Positions 16,182-24,195 of a stretch of 64,000 bases of DNA are shown here, one piece after another. The position numbers and the translations under genes were made by a program. Numbering within the stretch: position 1 is the stretch's first letter; the number at the start of each line of letters is the position of its first letter. The notes beneath the pieces are model-generated. The model saw only the letters and a list, made by a program, of their open reading frames with translations, ran no database searches and was not told the origin of the DNA. Origin of the DNA: Amycolatopsis sp. WAC 01376 (lineage in GTDB: Bacteria > Actinomycetota > Actinomycetes > Mycobacteriales > Pseudonocardiaceae). The stretch lies in the NCBI RefSeq assembly GCF_003947415.1, contig NZ_QHKL01000001.1:806001-870000 (forward strand), read 5' to 3'.

Positions 16182-17492
16182 TCAGGAGACGGCGACCTTC
16201 CGCCGCAGCGCCGCCCGCGGCCGCCCGACGCCCTGCCACGACAGCCCGGCGTCCAGGATCCGTTGCGGGTCCAGGAGATTGCGCGTGTCGACGACCGCGT
16301 CGCCGTCCATCTGCTCGGCCATGTACGTCCAGTCGAGCCGCTTGAACTCGTCCCATTCCGTCAGCACGACGACGGCGGCGGCCGCCTTCGCGACCTGGTA
16401 CGGGTCGTCGACCACGGTCATGCCGTCGATGTGGCCGCCGACGGCGGGGTCGTAGGCGGTCAGTTCCGCGCCGAGCGCGCCCAGCACGGAAGCGACCGCG
16501 AGGGCGGGCGAGTCGCGCAGGTCGTTCGTCCCTGCCTTGAACGCCAGCCCGAGGATTCCGATCCGCGAACCGGCCAGCGTGCCGCCGACGGCGCCGGCGA
16601 TCTTCGCGACGATCCGGTCCCGCTGCGCGATGTTCTCCTCGATCGCCGAGGTGAGCAGGGTGAAGTCGTACTGCACCGACTCGGCGACCCGGACCAGCGC
16701 GCTGGTGTCCTTCGGCAGGCACGAGCCGCCCCAGCCGGGGCCGGGTTTGAGGAACGAGCGGCCGATGCGCCGGTCGTAGCCCATGCCTTCGGTGACCAGG
16801 TCGATGTCCGCGCCGAGGCGTTCGCACAGTTCGGCGATCGAGTTCACATAGGACAGTTTCATCGCGAGGAAGCAGTTCGCCGCGTACTTCACCAGTTCCG
16901 CGCTGGCCGCGTCCGCCACGACGACCGGGGCGGCGAGGTCGGCGTAGAGATCGCCGACCCAACGGGCGGCCGCGATGTCGTCCGAGCCGACGACGATCCG
17001 GTCGGGGCCCAGGAAGTCCTCCACCGCGGTGCCCTCGCGCAGGAATTCCGGATTCGACACGACCGGCACGTCCGTGCGGCCGAGCATCGCCTGGATGCGC
17101 TTCGACGTTCCCACCGGGACGGTCGATTTGGTGATCAGCGCACAACCCGAAGGGATGACGTCGCCGATCTCGGTGGTCACGGCCTCGACAGCCCGCAGGT
17201 CCGCCGAGCCACCCGCGCCCATCGGCGTCGGTACACAGAGGAAAACGGCCTCCGCGTCGCGAACGGCGTCGCGCGCGCCGACCACGAACTCGAGTCTTCC
17301 GCTCGTCAGCCCCCTCGACACCAGCTCGGACAATCCCGGCTCCAGGATGTCCACCCGTCCGGCGGAGAGCCTTGCGACCTTGGCCCGGTCGACATCGACG
17401 CAAGTGACTCGATGTCCCAGGCCTGCCAGGCAGGCTCCCGTGGTCAATCCGACGTAACCGGTCCCCACCACCACGATCCGAGCAGTGCTCAT
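16182..17492 (-). CDS. ugd: UDP-glucose 6-dehydrogenase
   Basis: The 436-residue protein has the full UDP-glucose/GDP-mannose dehydrogenase layout: NAD-binding VVVGTGYVGLTTGACLAGLGH at the N-terminus, FLCVPTPMGAGGSAD, the central helix ELVKYAANCFLAMKLSYVN, the catalytic motif PGPGWGGSCLPKD with the active Cys near residue 258, and the C-terminal UDP-binding ILGLAFKAGTNDLRDSPAL. It oxidises UDP-glucose to UDP-glucuronate with two NAD, supplying cell-surface glycans. It stands alone, converging on the TetR gene and diverging from an SDR gene. The GTG/ATG ambiguity is small; 17492 gives the family's normal N-terminus MSTARIVVVGTG. Confidence 0.95.
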   Translation of the reverse strand: MSTARIVVVGTGYVGLTTGACLAGLGHRVTCVDVDRAKVARLSAGRVDILEPGLSELVSRGLTSGRLEFVVGARDAVRDAEAVFLCVPTPMGAGGSADLRAVEAVTTEIGDVIPSGCALITKSTVPVGTSKRIQAMLGRTDVPVVSNPEFLREGTAVEDFLGPDRIVVGSDDIAAARWVGDLYADLAAPVVVADAASAELVKYAANCFLAMKLSYVNSIAELCERLGADIDLVTEGMGYDRRIGRSFLKPGPGWGGSCLPKDTSALVRVAESVQYDFTLLTSAIEENIAQRDRIVAKIAGAVGGTLAGSRIGILGLAFKAGTNDLRDSPALAVASVLGALGAELTAYDPAVGGHIDGMTVVDDPYQVAKAAAAVVVLTEWDEFKRLDWTYMAEQMDGDAVVDTRNLLDPQRILDAGLSWQGVGRPRAALRRKVAVS

Positions 17493-17652
17493 GCTGCTGA
17501 AGGTGACAGCCGGAGTTGACCTGTAAGCGAACGGAACGCTTCAGGCCCGAATACTCCTCACGACATGCTTCGCCTCGACGTGAGCCAACACACGCGCCCC
17601 CGATATGCGAACGAGCGTTAACCTGGACCCGGTTGTCGACGAAAGGGAGAAC

Positions 17653-18411
17653 ATGCAGATCACCGATACCGCGGCGCTGGTCACGGGTGGCGCGTCCGGG
17701 CTCGGCGGCGCGACCGCGAAGGCGCTCGCCGCGAAGGGCGCGCGGGTCTTCGCGCTGGACCTCGCCGGTGCCATCGCGAACGCCGAGCAGGTCGAGAACA
17801 TCACCTACGTCGAGGCCGATGTCACCGACCCGGAGCAGGTGCGGACGGCCGTCGCGACCGCCGCCGAGTCGGGGGTGCCGCTGCGGACCGTGGTGAACTG
17901 CGCCGGGATCGGGCCGTCCGCGCGGATCCTTTCGAAGAAGGGCCCGCACGACCTCGCCCTGTACGCGAAGGTCGTCCAGATCAACCTGATCGGCTCCTTC
18001 AACGTGCTGACGCTGGCCGCCGAGGCCATCGCCAAGACCGAGCCGCTGGCCGACAACGCGCGCGGCGTCATCATCAACACCGCGTCGGTCGCCGCCTTCG
18101 ACGGCCAGATCGGGCAGGTCGCGTACTCGTCGTCCAAGGGCGGCATCGTCGGGATGACCCTGCCCGCCGCGCGCGACCTCGCGTCGCACGGGATCCGGGT
18201 GCTGACCATCGCGCCGGGCATCGTCGACACCCCGATGCTGGCGACGGTGAGCGAGGAGTTCCGCGCTTCGCTGGCCGAAGGCGTCCCGTTCCCGAAGCGG
18301 CTCGCGCGGCCGGACGAGTACGCGCAGCTCGCGCTGTCGCTGATCGACCACGACTACCTGAACGGCGAAGTCATCCGGATGGACGGCTCGCTGCGCATGG
18401 CCCCTCGCTGA
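17653..18411 (+). CDS. SDR oxidoreductase, 3-hydroxyacyl-CoA dehydrogenase type 2-like
   Basis: The 252-residue protein is a classical short-chain dehydrogenase: cofactor loop TGGASGLGGATAKALAAKG, NCAG motif, catalytic Ser in INTASVAAFDGQ and the YxxxK pair in YSSSKGGIVG, then IAPGIVDTPML. The segment order and the long loop after NCAGIGPSARILSKKG resemble HSD10-type 3-hydroxyacyl-CoA dehydrogenases that act in fatty acid or isoleucine degradation. Specificity is inferred. ATG 17653 has AAAGGGAG seven bases upstream; the longer frame to 17605 is not supported. It is a single-gene unit ending at a hairpin. Confidence 0.9.
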   Translation: MQITDTAALVTGGASGLGGATAKALAAKGARVFALDLAGAIANAEQVENITYVEADVTDPEQVRTAVATAAESGVPLRTVVNCAGIGPSARILSKKGPHDLALYAKVVQINLIGSFNVLTLAAEAIAKTEPLADNARGVIINTASVAAFDGQIGQVAYSSSKGGIVGMTLPAARDLASHGIRVLTIAPGIVDTPMLATVSEEFRASLAEGVPFPKRLARPDEYAQLALSLIDHDYLNGEVIRMDGSLRMAPR

Positions 18412-18429
18412 GCCTCCCCCGCGTGCGAG

Positions 18430-18472
18430 GAACGGTCCGTTCCTTGCGAATTTTGCAAGGAACGGACCGTTC
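18430..18472. repeat. Long intergenic hairpin, AACGGTCCGTT type
   Basis: Perfect 18-base arms (18430-18447 and 18455-18472) with a seven-base GAATTTT loop, with weaker pairing outside. The core is the same AACGGTCCGTT palindrome as at 3444-3496. It lies between the converging SDR and methyltransferase genes, whose stops are at 18411 and 18481. Confidence 0.9.
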
Positions 18473-18480
18473 ATAGCATT

Positions 18481-19155
18481 TCAGGGGCGGGTGAGACGGA
18501 CGTCCAGGCCGATCCCGGCGGTGGTGACCGCACACGTCCGGAACGCGGTTTCCGCGACCAGCCCACTGAAGTCGACAGGCGTGTACGCGCGCCGACGCAG
18601 TTGGCCGAGCGTCTGCCGGGTCGTCAGAGCGGCCAGTTTGCCGAGCTTCATGCTCGCGACCTCACGCATGATGTCGCCGTCGGTCGCGTCCCGGTTCATG
18701 TCCTGCACCACGGCCGTGCCACCCGGACGCAGCACGCGATACATCTCGTCGAGCGACTTCACCGGCCACACGAAGTTCTTGAACGCGGCCTGGCAGACGA
18801 CGAAGTCGAACGACTCGTCGTCGAACGGCATCGCCGCGACGTCGCCCTCGCGGAACGAAACCTCGACGCCTTCGGTCCGTGCGTATTCGCTCGCGATCTC
18901 GACGAAGGTCGGCGCGACGTCCAGTCCGGTGACGGAGAACCCGAGCCGCGCCAGTTCGACGGCGAAGTAGCCGGGGCCGAAGGCGACCTCGAGGATCTTC
19001 GCGCCTTCCGCCAGGCCGGCGGTGAGTTCGCGGGCCTGCTTCCGCCAGAGTTCGATCTGCGGTTCGGTGCCGCGCTGCCGGGCGTAGTTCCGCGCCAGCG
19101 CGCCGCCCATCTCCGGGATGAGCTTGAACCGCTTCCTGTCCTTGATGTTCGTCAT
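18481..19155 (-). CDS. Class I SAM-dependent methyltransferase
   Basis: The 224-residue protein has the SAM-binding Rossmann motifs KILEVAFGPGYFAVELARLG (motif I), VTGLDVAPTFVEIA, FREGDVAAMPFDDESFDFVVCQAAF and VLRPGGTAVVQDMNRD. It resembles small-molecule methyltransferases of the UbiE/Methyltransf_11 type. ATG 19155 follows a GGAG site by five bases; the in-frame GTG at 19161 overlaps that site and is less likely. It lies 118 bases downstream of a PadR regulator in the same direction, so the two may be co-transcribed, with the regulator sensing the methyltransferase's substrate. The substrate is unknown. Confidence 0.88.
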   Translation of the reverse strand: MTNIKDRKRFKLIPEMGGALARNYARQRGTEPQIELWRKQARELTAGLAEGAKILEVAFGPGYFAVELARLGFSVTGLDVAPTFVEIASEYARTEGVEVSFREGDVAAMPFDDESFDFVVCQAAFKNFVWPVKSLDEMYRVLRPGGTAVVQDMNRDATDGDIMREVASMKLGKLAALTTRQTLGQLRRRAYTPVDFSGLVAETAFRTCAVTTAGIGLDVRLTRP

Positions 19156-19273
19156 GGTCACTCCAGGTTGGTTTCCCGGAGCCCGGCTATTCTCGAAGTG
19201 CCGTCTCGTGGCCGGGTTCCGGTTGCGGGATCGTCACCCCGGCGGGGTGCTGCAACACCTCGCCGGGGTTCTT

Positions 19274-19882
19274 TCAACGGCCGGTGCTCCCCCTTTCGGC
19301 CAACAGGGCCCGCCATTCGGCGAGACCGGGCATGGAGCCGGAAGTCAGTTCCCCGAGGATCGAGCGGACCCACTCGGCTTCCGCCACTCGGATCGCCAGG
19401 TGGTACTCGAGCTCGAGCAGCACCAGCCTCGGGATCTCCTCGATGAGCCGCGCCAGTTCGGCGCGGGTCGAGGCGATGTCTTCGTCCAGCGCCGCCAGCC
19501 GGGTACGGAAGAGCGCGATGACCTCGTCCGGCCCGAGCCACCCCAGCACCGACAGCCCGGCGACGAACTTCGGCTCCTCCGGCGCGAGTTCGCCGAGCAG
19601 TTCACGCAGCCAGTCGAGCATTTCGTCACGGCCGGCGTCGGTGATCCGGTACACCGTGCGTTCGGGGCGAGCGCCCTCGCGGCCGCTCTCGACGGCCTCG
19701 ATGAAGCCGTGTTTCCGCAGGTTGCCGACGACCGTGTAGAACGAGCCCCATTTGATCCCCATATCGCGGTCCTTGCCGCGACTCTTCAGGATCGAAGCCA
19801 TTTCGTACGGATGCATCGGGCGCTCGTTCAGCGTCGACAGGATCGCCAACGCCAGCAAATTCCCGACCTTCCGCCGCTTCAC
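19274..19882 (-). CDS. PadR-family transcriptional regulator
   Basis: The 202-residue protein has a PadR winged helix at about 5-85 (LLALAILSTLNERPMHPYEMASILKSRG, GSFYTVVGNLRKHGFIEAVE, YRITDAGRDEMLDWL) and a C-terminal helical dimerisation domain (about 95-195). PadR repressors respond to small hydrophobic or phenolic molecules. The GTG start at 19882 follows GAGGAGG. A palindromic array (19891-19918) overlaps that ribosome-binding site and the promoter, so the gene is almost certainly autoregulated. It may also control the methyltransferase downstream. Confidence 0.92.
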   Translation of the reverse strand: MKRRKVGNLLALAILSTLNERPMHPYEMASILKSRGKDRDMGIKWGSFYTVVGNLRKHGFIEAVESGREGARPERTVYRITDAGRDEMLDWLRELLGELAPEEPKFVAGLSVLGWLGPDEVIALFRTRLAALDEDIASTRAELARLIEEIPRLVLLELEYHLAIRVAEAEWVRSILGELTSGSMPGLAEWRALLAERGSTGR

Positions 19883-19890
19883 GACGCCTC

Positions 19891-19918
19891 CTCGTTTACG
19901 AGTACTCGTCTACGAGTA
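19891..19918. promoter_or_regulatory. PadR operator
   Basis: The segment reads CTCGTTTACGAG followed by TACTCGTCTACGAGTA: two head-to-head CTCGTnnACGAG boxes one helical turn plus apart, sharing the perfect 12-base palindrome ACGAGTACTCGT at 19898-19909. It begins nine bases before the PadR start codon, overlapping the ribosome-binding site. Two dimers could bind side by side and block transcription. Confidence 0.75.
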
Positions 19919-19963
19919 TCCGCAGAAGCGCACTTGATCGCAAGTCGCATGGCGACCGGGAGA

Positions 19964-21610
19964 TCAGAGGTCGTTCATGTACGGCACCGACGTCTGCGCG
20001 TGGTCGGTCATCCAGTTCCGCAGCGCGTGCGTCGCCAGGACGTCGTCCTCGTTGTAGCGCAGCAGACGCTCCCGCTGGACGGCGTCCGGGATTCCGCCGT
20101 CCATGCCGACTGCGTCGCGGTACCACCTCATCGACGCCTCGCCGCCCGCTTCCGGATCGCGCCACGCGAATCCGGCGACCGGCGCGATCACCTTGAGCCC
20201 CTTGCCCTGCGAGCACAGGAACTGGTCGGTGACGCTGCGGAAGAGGTCGATCCACTCCCCGGAGTCCACAAAGGACGCTATCTCGGCCTTCTTGGGCACG
20301 CCGGGGTATTCGCCGAACCGGTCGGCGGAACCGAAGAGCCAGCGGTTCTCGGCGAGCGCGTTGTAGCAGTAGGCGCGGAACGTCAGCCCCGCGGCGAGCG
20401 TGCGCTCGCGGACTTCGGTGAACCAGGCCCAGAACTCCGCGAACGAGCGAGCCTCGTCCGCGGTCGGCAGCGGCTCCCACGTCGCGAACGCCCGGTAGCC
20501 CTGCTCCATCCCGATGTCGGCGCCGGTCAGCAGCGAACCCCACAGGTACGCGCCGGAATCGCCGAAGCTCTCCATGTCGACGTCGACCTCGACGTCACCG
20601 CGCGAGACCTCGACGCGGTCGACCTTGCGCACCATCGTGAGGTCGGCGAGCCAGGCGCGCGCGAGGATGATCGCGTCGGCGAAGGTGCCGCCGGTCCAGT
20701 TCATCGGCGGGGGTTCGTCGGCCGGATCGAGCGCGGCCAGTTTGTCCACTGTGGACACGCCGGCGCGGCGGAGTTCCATCGCGTCCTCGCCGCGGACGAC
20801 GAGGCTGACGTCGCGGGTTTCGGTGAGCACGACCTCACAGGTCGGCCACCAGGGGCAGCGCCGGCATTCGAGGACGCGGGACGGTTCGGCGAGCGGTTCT
20901 TCGCCTTCGGCGGCCGCGCTCGCGATGGCGAGCCTGTCGGCGAAGCGGCTCTGATACTCCGTCAGCGCGCTCCGGCCGCCCGGCCAGGTGCCCGCGGCCA
21001 GGTCGTGCCAGACGACGACGTCCGCGTCGAGTCCGATGACGCCGCCGATGGCACGGTGTCCTTCGTGCTTCCCGAGCGCTTCGAGCATCCGATAGAGGTG
21101 CGCGAGCCGCATCTGGTCCCGCGGCTGCGAGCGGACCTTTCGCGCCGGGTCCGGCAACCGGTTCGCCGGGTCGAGGTCGGTCATCACCGTGGTCGGCGCG
21201 CCCGAGCCGCGATCGGTGATGCGGTGGCGCACGACCAGCACCGGCACGTAGCCGGCGCCGGTGTGTACGAGGAGCTCGGAACCGCCACGCCGGTGACCGG
21301 CGCGATCCACCGGGAGCAGCGCGCCCCAGATGTAGTGCGCTTCGGCGGCGAAGGCCTCTTCGGTGAGCTGCACGCGCTCGGCGGCCGGGAGGTCGCGAGG
21401 GATCTTCACCCAGGTCGCGCCGGGTCCCGTCGCGTCCATGAGCTGCCGCACGATCGCGTCGCGATGCGCCGACGCGTCGGCGATCCGCTGCTGCGCGGCC
21501 GGGTCGGGCGGGGCGAGCGGGACCTCGCGCATCGCCGGATCGTGTTCGAGGTGCACGCGACGCCGGCAGCGGCTCACCGCTCCCGCGTCCAGTAGCACCT
21601 CGTTACTCAC
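19964..21610 (-). CDS. RecB-like nuclease of the TM0106 type with RNase H-like domain
   Basis: The 548-residue protein matches putative RecB-family nucleases with a second, YprB/RNase H-like C-terminal half. The N-terminal part (about 1-250) has CRRRVHLEHD and a cysteine set CRRCPWWPTC near residue 250, like the iron-sulphur or metal cysteines of RecB/Cas4-type nucleases. The C-terminal part has VDVDMESFGDSG (acidic D/E pair), FRAYCYNALAENRWL and RYNEDDVLATHALRNWM (final catalytic acid). It probably cleaves DNA or RNA in repair. The start is taken as GTG 21610 (MSNEVLLDAGAVSR); GTG 21619 is possible. The much longer upstream frame reads through an intergenic hairpin and is not real. Confidence 0.82.
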   Translation of the reverse strand: MSNEVLLDAGAVSRCRRRVHLEHDPAMREVPLAPPDPAAQQRIADASAHRDAIVRQLMDATGPGATWVKIPRDLPAAERVQLTEEAFAAEAHYIWGALLPVDRAGHRRGGSELLVHTGAGYVPVLVVRHRITDRGSGAPTTVMTDLDPANRLPDPARKVRSQPRDQMRLAHLYRMLEALGKHEGHRAIGGVIGLDADVVVWHDLAAGTWPGGRSALTEYQSRFADRLAIASAAAEGEEPLAEPSRVLECRRCPWWPTCEVVLTETRDVSLVVRGEDAMELRRAGVSTVDKLAALDPADEPPPMNWTGGTFADAIILARAWLADLTMVRKVDRVEVSRGDVEVDVDMESFGDSGAYLWGSLLTGADIGMEQGYRAFATWEPLPTADEARSFAEFWAWFTEVRERTLAAGLTFRAYCYNALAENRWLFGSADRFGEYPGVPKKAEIASFVDSGEWIDLFRSVTDQFLCSQGKGLKVIAPVAGFAWRDPEAGGEASMRWYRDAVGMDGGIPDAVQRERLLRYNEDDVLATHALRNWMTDHAQTSVPYMNDL

Positions 21611-21700
21611 GGACAACACTCTAGAAGGCGACCGGCAAGCCGACATGCCCGCCACTTCGGGGACCAGTAAGTTCGTCAGTGACACAGCGTGGGAGGTGCC

Positions 21701-22165
21701 ATGGCGCGCAAGGCCAAAGCCATCGAGGGCGAAGGCAGGTTCACCCCGAAGAAGGCGAAAAACGCCGTCGCGGTGGCCAAAGTGCTCGGTCCGGCCGTAC
21801 TGCCGGTGATCGCGCCGTACGCCGTTCGAGCGGCGGGTGCCGCACGGGAGCTGTACGACCGTTATCAAGCGAAGAAGCTCGGCGTCGCCATCGACCAGCT
21901 CGGCGAGTACAGCGGACGCGGTGCCGCGCTGCACGCGCGGATCGCGGGGCTGACGCAGGGGCTCGCGGAGCTGAAGAGGTCCGCGAAGGCGACAGACGCC
22001 GACGCGGCCTTCGCGAAGGACACTCAGGGGACGCTGGAGCAGCTCTCGGCGACCGTTCGCGCTTCGGAGCGGATGCCCGCCGCACGGCGGAAGGCGGCGC
22101 ACCGGGCCGTCGCCGGGGAGCTGGACCAGCTGGAGGGAAAGCTGCTGCACCGGCTGGGCATCTGA
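21701..22165 (+). CDS. Conserved small actinobacterial protein (DUF6474-like)
   Basis: The 154-residue protein starts MARKAKAIEGEGRFTPKKAKNAVAV, then has a hydrophobic stretch VLGPAVLPVIAPYAVRAAGAA (about 28-48), then a long charged helix (about 55-145) that could be coiled coil. This resembles a family of actinobacterial proteins that I recall as DUF6474, of unknown role and probably membrane associated. The ATG has a strong GGGAGG site at 21691. It stands alone, diverging from the nuclease gene and converging on the osmoprotectant operon, with two sets of hairpins after its stop. Confidence 0.8.
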   Translation: MARKAKAIEGEGRFTPKKAKNAVAVAKVLGPAVLPVIAPYAVRAAGAARELYDRYQAKKLGVAIDQLGEYSGRGAALHARIAGLTQGLAELKRSAKATDADAAFAKDTQGTLEQLSATVRASERMPAARRKAAHRAVAGELDQLEGKLLHRLGI

Positions 22166-22192
22166 CCGCCCTTCGCAGCTCTCGAACGCTAG

Positions 22193-22235
22193 GAAAGGTC
22201 CTTTCCTCGCAAATTTTGCAAGGAAAGGACCTTTC
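22193..22235. repeat. Long intergenic hairpin, AAAGGTCCTTT type
   Basis: Arms 22193-22210 and 22218-22235 pair over 18 bases with one mismatch around the loop AAATTTT. The core is the same as in the 16108-16160 copy. It lies 27 bases after the stop of the small conserved gene, in a convergent gap. Confidence 0.9.
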
Positions 22236-22302
22236 ATGGCACGCGGCGAGGGCCCGAAGCGGGCAGTGACGGCGGGCAAACTCAGCCCAGAGGTCTCCCC
22301 AA

Positions 22303-22429
22303 GGGCGCCCCGCGCCCGACGGAGACTTCACCGTCGAGCGCCCTCTTTCGGGCCGAAGGCCCACGGAAACGTGATGAAGGGGCGCCCTCCGCTCCCACCG
22401 TGAGGTGGACACGGCACGGGCGCCCCTTC
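22303..22429. terminator. Structured convergent gap with GGGCGCCC hairpins
   Basis: Three structures follow one another. CGACGG/CCGTCG arms (22317-22322, 22331-22336) lie inside GGGCG/CGCCC sequence. A GGGCC-GAA-GGCCC stem follows at about 22350-22362. A perfect 12-base pair GAAGGGGCGCCC (22376-22387) with GGGCGCCCCTTC (22418-22429) encloses a smaller CCACC/GGTGG stem. The octamer GGGCGCCC occurs three times. The last hairpin lies 28 bases past the proX stop and should terminate the osmoprotectant operon. Confidence 0.65.
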
Positions 22430-22457
22430 GGCACGTTTGCGTCAGCGCTCGACAGAT

Positions 22458-23417
22458 TTAGCTGATAAACCCTTTCTTCTTCATCCATTCGTAGGCGACT
22501 TCGCCCTGGTCACGGCCGTCGACGTCGACCTGTTTGCACAGTTCGATCATCTGCTCGTTGTCGATGGCCGCGCTGACGGCTTCCAGCGGTCCGCGGATTT
22601 CCGGGTGCTTGTCGAGGAACTCGGTCCTCAGCGTCGCCACGGCGTTGTACTGCGGGAACGCCTTCTTGTCGTCTTCGAGGACGCGCAGGTTGAGTCCGGC
22701 GATCCGGCCGTCGGTGGTGAAGATCTCGCCGATGGGGCAGGTGCCGCTCGCGACGGCCGAGTAGATCGTGCCGATGCCGAAGTTCTTGATCACCGGGTTC
22801 TGGAAGCCGTACGCGCGCACGGCGGCGGGGAAACCGTCCTGGCGGCTGGTGAATTCGGTCTCCAGGCAGAAGACGTTCTGGTCGGGCTTCTGTTTGAGGA
22901 ACGCCGCCAGGTCCGACGTCGTCTTCAGGTTGTTCGCCGCCCCGTAGGCCTCGGTGACCGCGAAGCCGTACTGGTCGTTCAGCGGCGAATAGTTCAGCCA
23001 GGAGATGCCGAACTTCGCTTCGTCGGCCGCCTTCGTGGCTTCGTACTGGGCCTGTTCCCCGCCGGGGACGGGGAGTTCGTTGCCCTGGTAGTTGATCCAG
23101 CCGGTGCCGGTGTACTCCCACGCGACGTCGGTCTGGCCGGTGAGCAACGCCTGCCGCGACGAGTTCGAGCCCTTGATGTCGGTCAGGTCGATGACGTCCG
23201 CGCCCGCCGCGGAAAGCGCCATCTCGGCCATGTAGCCCAGGATGATGTTCTCGGTGAAGTCCTTGGACCCCACCGTCACCTCGACACCCTTGAGCGACTC
23301 GATGGGTTTGATCGAACCGGGTTCGATCTTGTACGGCAGCGCGGTGTTGACCTCGAGTCCGCACGCGGAAAGCGTGCCGCACAACAGGACCGCGCCGAGG
23401 ATCGCCTTGAGCCGCAT
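22458..23417 (-). CDS. proX: Osmoprotectant ABC transporter substrate-binding lipoprotein
   Basis: The 319-residue protein begins with a lipoprotein signal, LLCGTLSAC, with the lipidated Cys at residue 19. The mature part is an OpuAC/ProX-like binding protein: VTVGSKDFTENIILGYMAEMAL, WEYTGTGWINY and YGFAVTEAYG. Members bind glycine betaine, choline, carnitine or proline betaine in an aromatic box. It is the last gene of a four-gene importer operon and starts one base after the permease stop. Ligand choice among the quaternary amines cannot be made by eye. Confidence 0.92.
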   Translation of the reverse strand: MRLKAILGAVLLCGTLSACGLEVNTALPYKIEPGSIKPIESLKGVEVTVGSKDFTENIILGYMAEMALSAAGADVIDLTDIKGSNSSRQALLTGQTDVAWEYTGTGWINYQGNELPVPGGEQAQYEATKAADEAKFGISWLNYSPLNDQYGFAVTEAYGAANNLKTTSDLAAFLKQKPDQNVFCLETEFTSRQDGFPAAVRAYGFQNPVIKNFGIGTIYSAVASGTCPIGEIFTTDGRIAGLNLRVLEDDKKAFPQYNAVATLRTEFLDKHPEIRGPLEAVSAAIDNEQMIELCKQVDVDGRDQGEVAYEWMKKKGFIS

Positions 23418-23418
23418 G

Positions 23419-24195
23419 TCAGCGCAGTCCCTTCGGTCCGAGGAGTTGTTCCGCCACCGCGCCGAGCCAGTCGACCAGCAGCGCCAGCGCGACGGCGAGC
23501 ACCGAGCCGGTGATCAGCACCTTCGTCAGGTTGAGCTTGTAGCCGGTGTCGATGAGCAGGCCGAAACCGCCGGCGTTCACGAACATGCCGAAGGTCGCCG
23601 TGCCGACGGCCAGCACCAGCGAGGTCCGCAGACCGGCCAGTACCAGCGGGACGGCCAGCGGGAACTCGACCCGCCACAGCACGCCGGTGGCCGACATGCC
23701 GATGCCGCGGCCCGCGTCGATCAGGGCGGGGTCGATCTGTTGCAGGCCGACCATCGTGTTCCGCAGCACCGGAAGCAGCGAGTAGAACGCCAGCGGCAGC
23801 GCCGCGACCCACAGCCCGCCGGTCGCGCCGGTGACGATGAACCACAGCACCAGCACGCCGAGCGCGGGAGCGGCCTGGCCGATGTTCGCGACGGCCAGGA
23901 AGATCGGCGCCGCCCATTTCGCCCATGGCCGCGTCACGAGCACGCCGAGCGGTACCGCCACGGCGACCACGATCGCGGTGACCACGATGGTCATCGCCAG
24001 GTGGTCGCGCAGCGCGGTCAGCAGTCCGGCGGCGTTGAGGGTCGCCTTCTCGGTCGCGGTGAGGTCGCTGGTGAACACCCAGATCAGCACGCCGGCGACG
24101 ATCAGCAGCACCACGGCCGGCTGGGCGAAGAGCCGGACCCGTTCGGCGCTTCTCGACGAGGACTCGGTGGAGAATCCGGTATCGACGGCCGTCAT
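23419..24195 (-). CDS. proW: Osmoprotectant ABC transporter permease
   Basis: The 258-residue protein has an N-terminal helix (about 25-45), a soluble linker, then the five-helix ABC permease core from about residue 65. The EAA-type loop reads GLQQIDPALIDAGRGIGMSATGVLWRVEFPLA. It forms the membrane channel of the betaine/choline-type importer with the second permease at 25363. ATG 24195 overlaps the ATPase stop by four bases (ATGA). The longer frame starting at 24447 lies inside the ATPase gene and is discarded. Confidence 0.92.
   Translation of the reverse strand: MTAVDTGFSTESSSRSAERVRLFAQPAVVLLIVAGVLIWVFTSDLTATEKATLNAAGLLTALRDHLAMTIVVTAIVVAVAVPLGVLVTRPWAKWAAPIFLAVANIGQAAPALGVLVLWFIVTGATGGLWVAALPLAFYSLLPVLRNTMVGLQQIDPALIDAGRGIGMSATGVLWRVEFPLAVPLVLAGLRTSLVLAVGTATFGMFVNAGGFGLLIDTGYKLNLTKVLITGSVLAVALALLVDWLGAVAEQLLGPKGLR

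Noticed and set aside
16111..16455. Frames starting MKGPFLANFARKGPF and similar, at this and other hairpins
   Set aside because: They are translations of the long inverted repeats, appear on both strands at each copy, and lack ribosome-binding sites. They only lengthen wrong starts.
19118..21595. Long plus-strand frame opposite the nuclease, PadR and methyltransferase genes
   Set aside because: It is the antisense shadow of high-GC codons, crosses several real genes and has His/Arg/Asp-rich nonsense composition.
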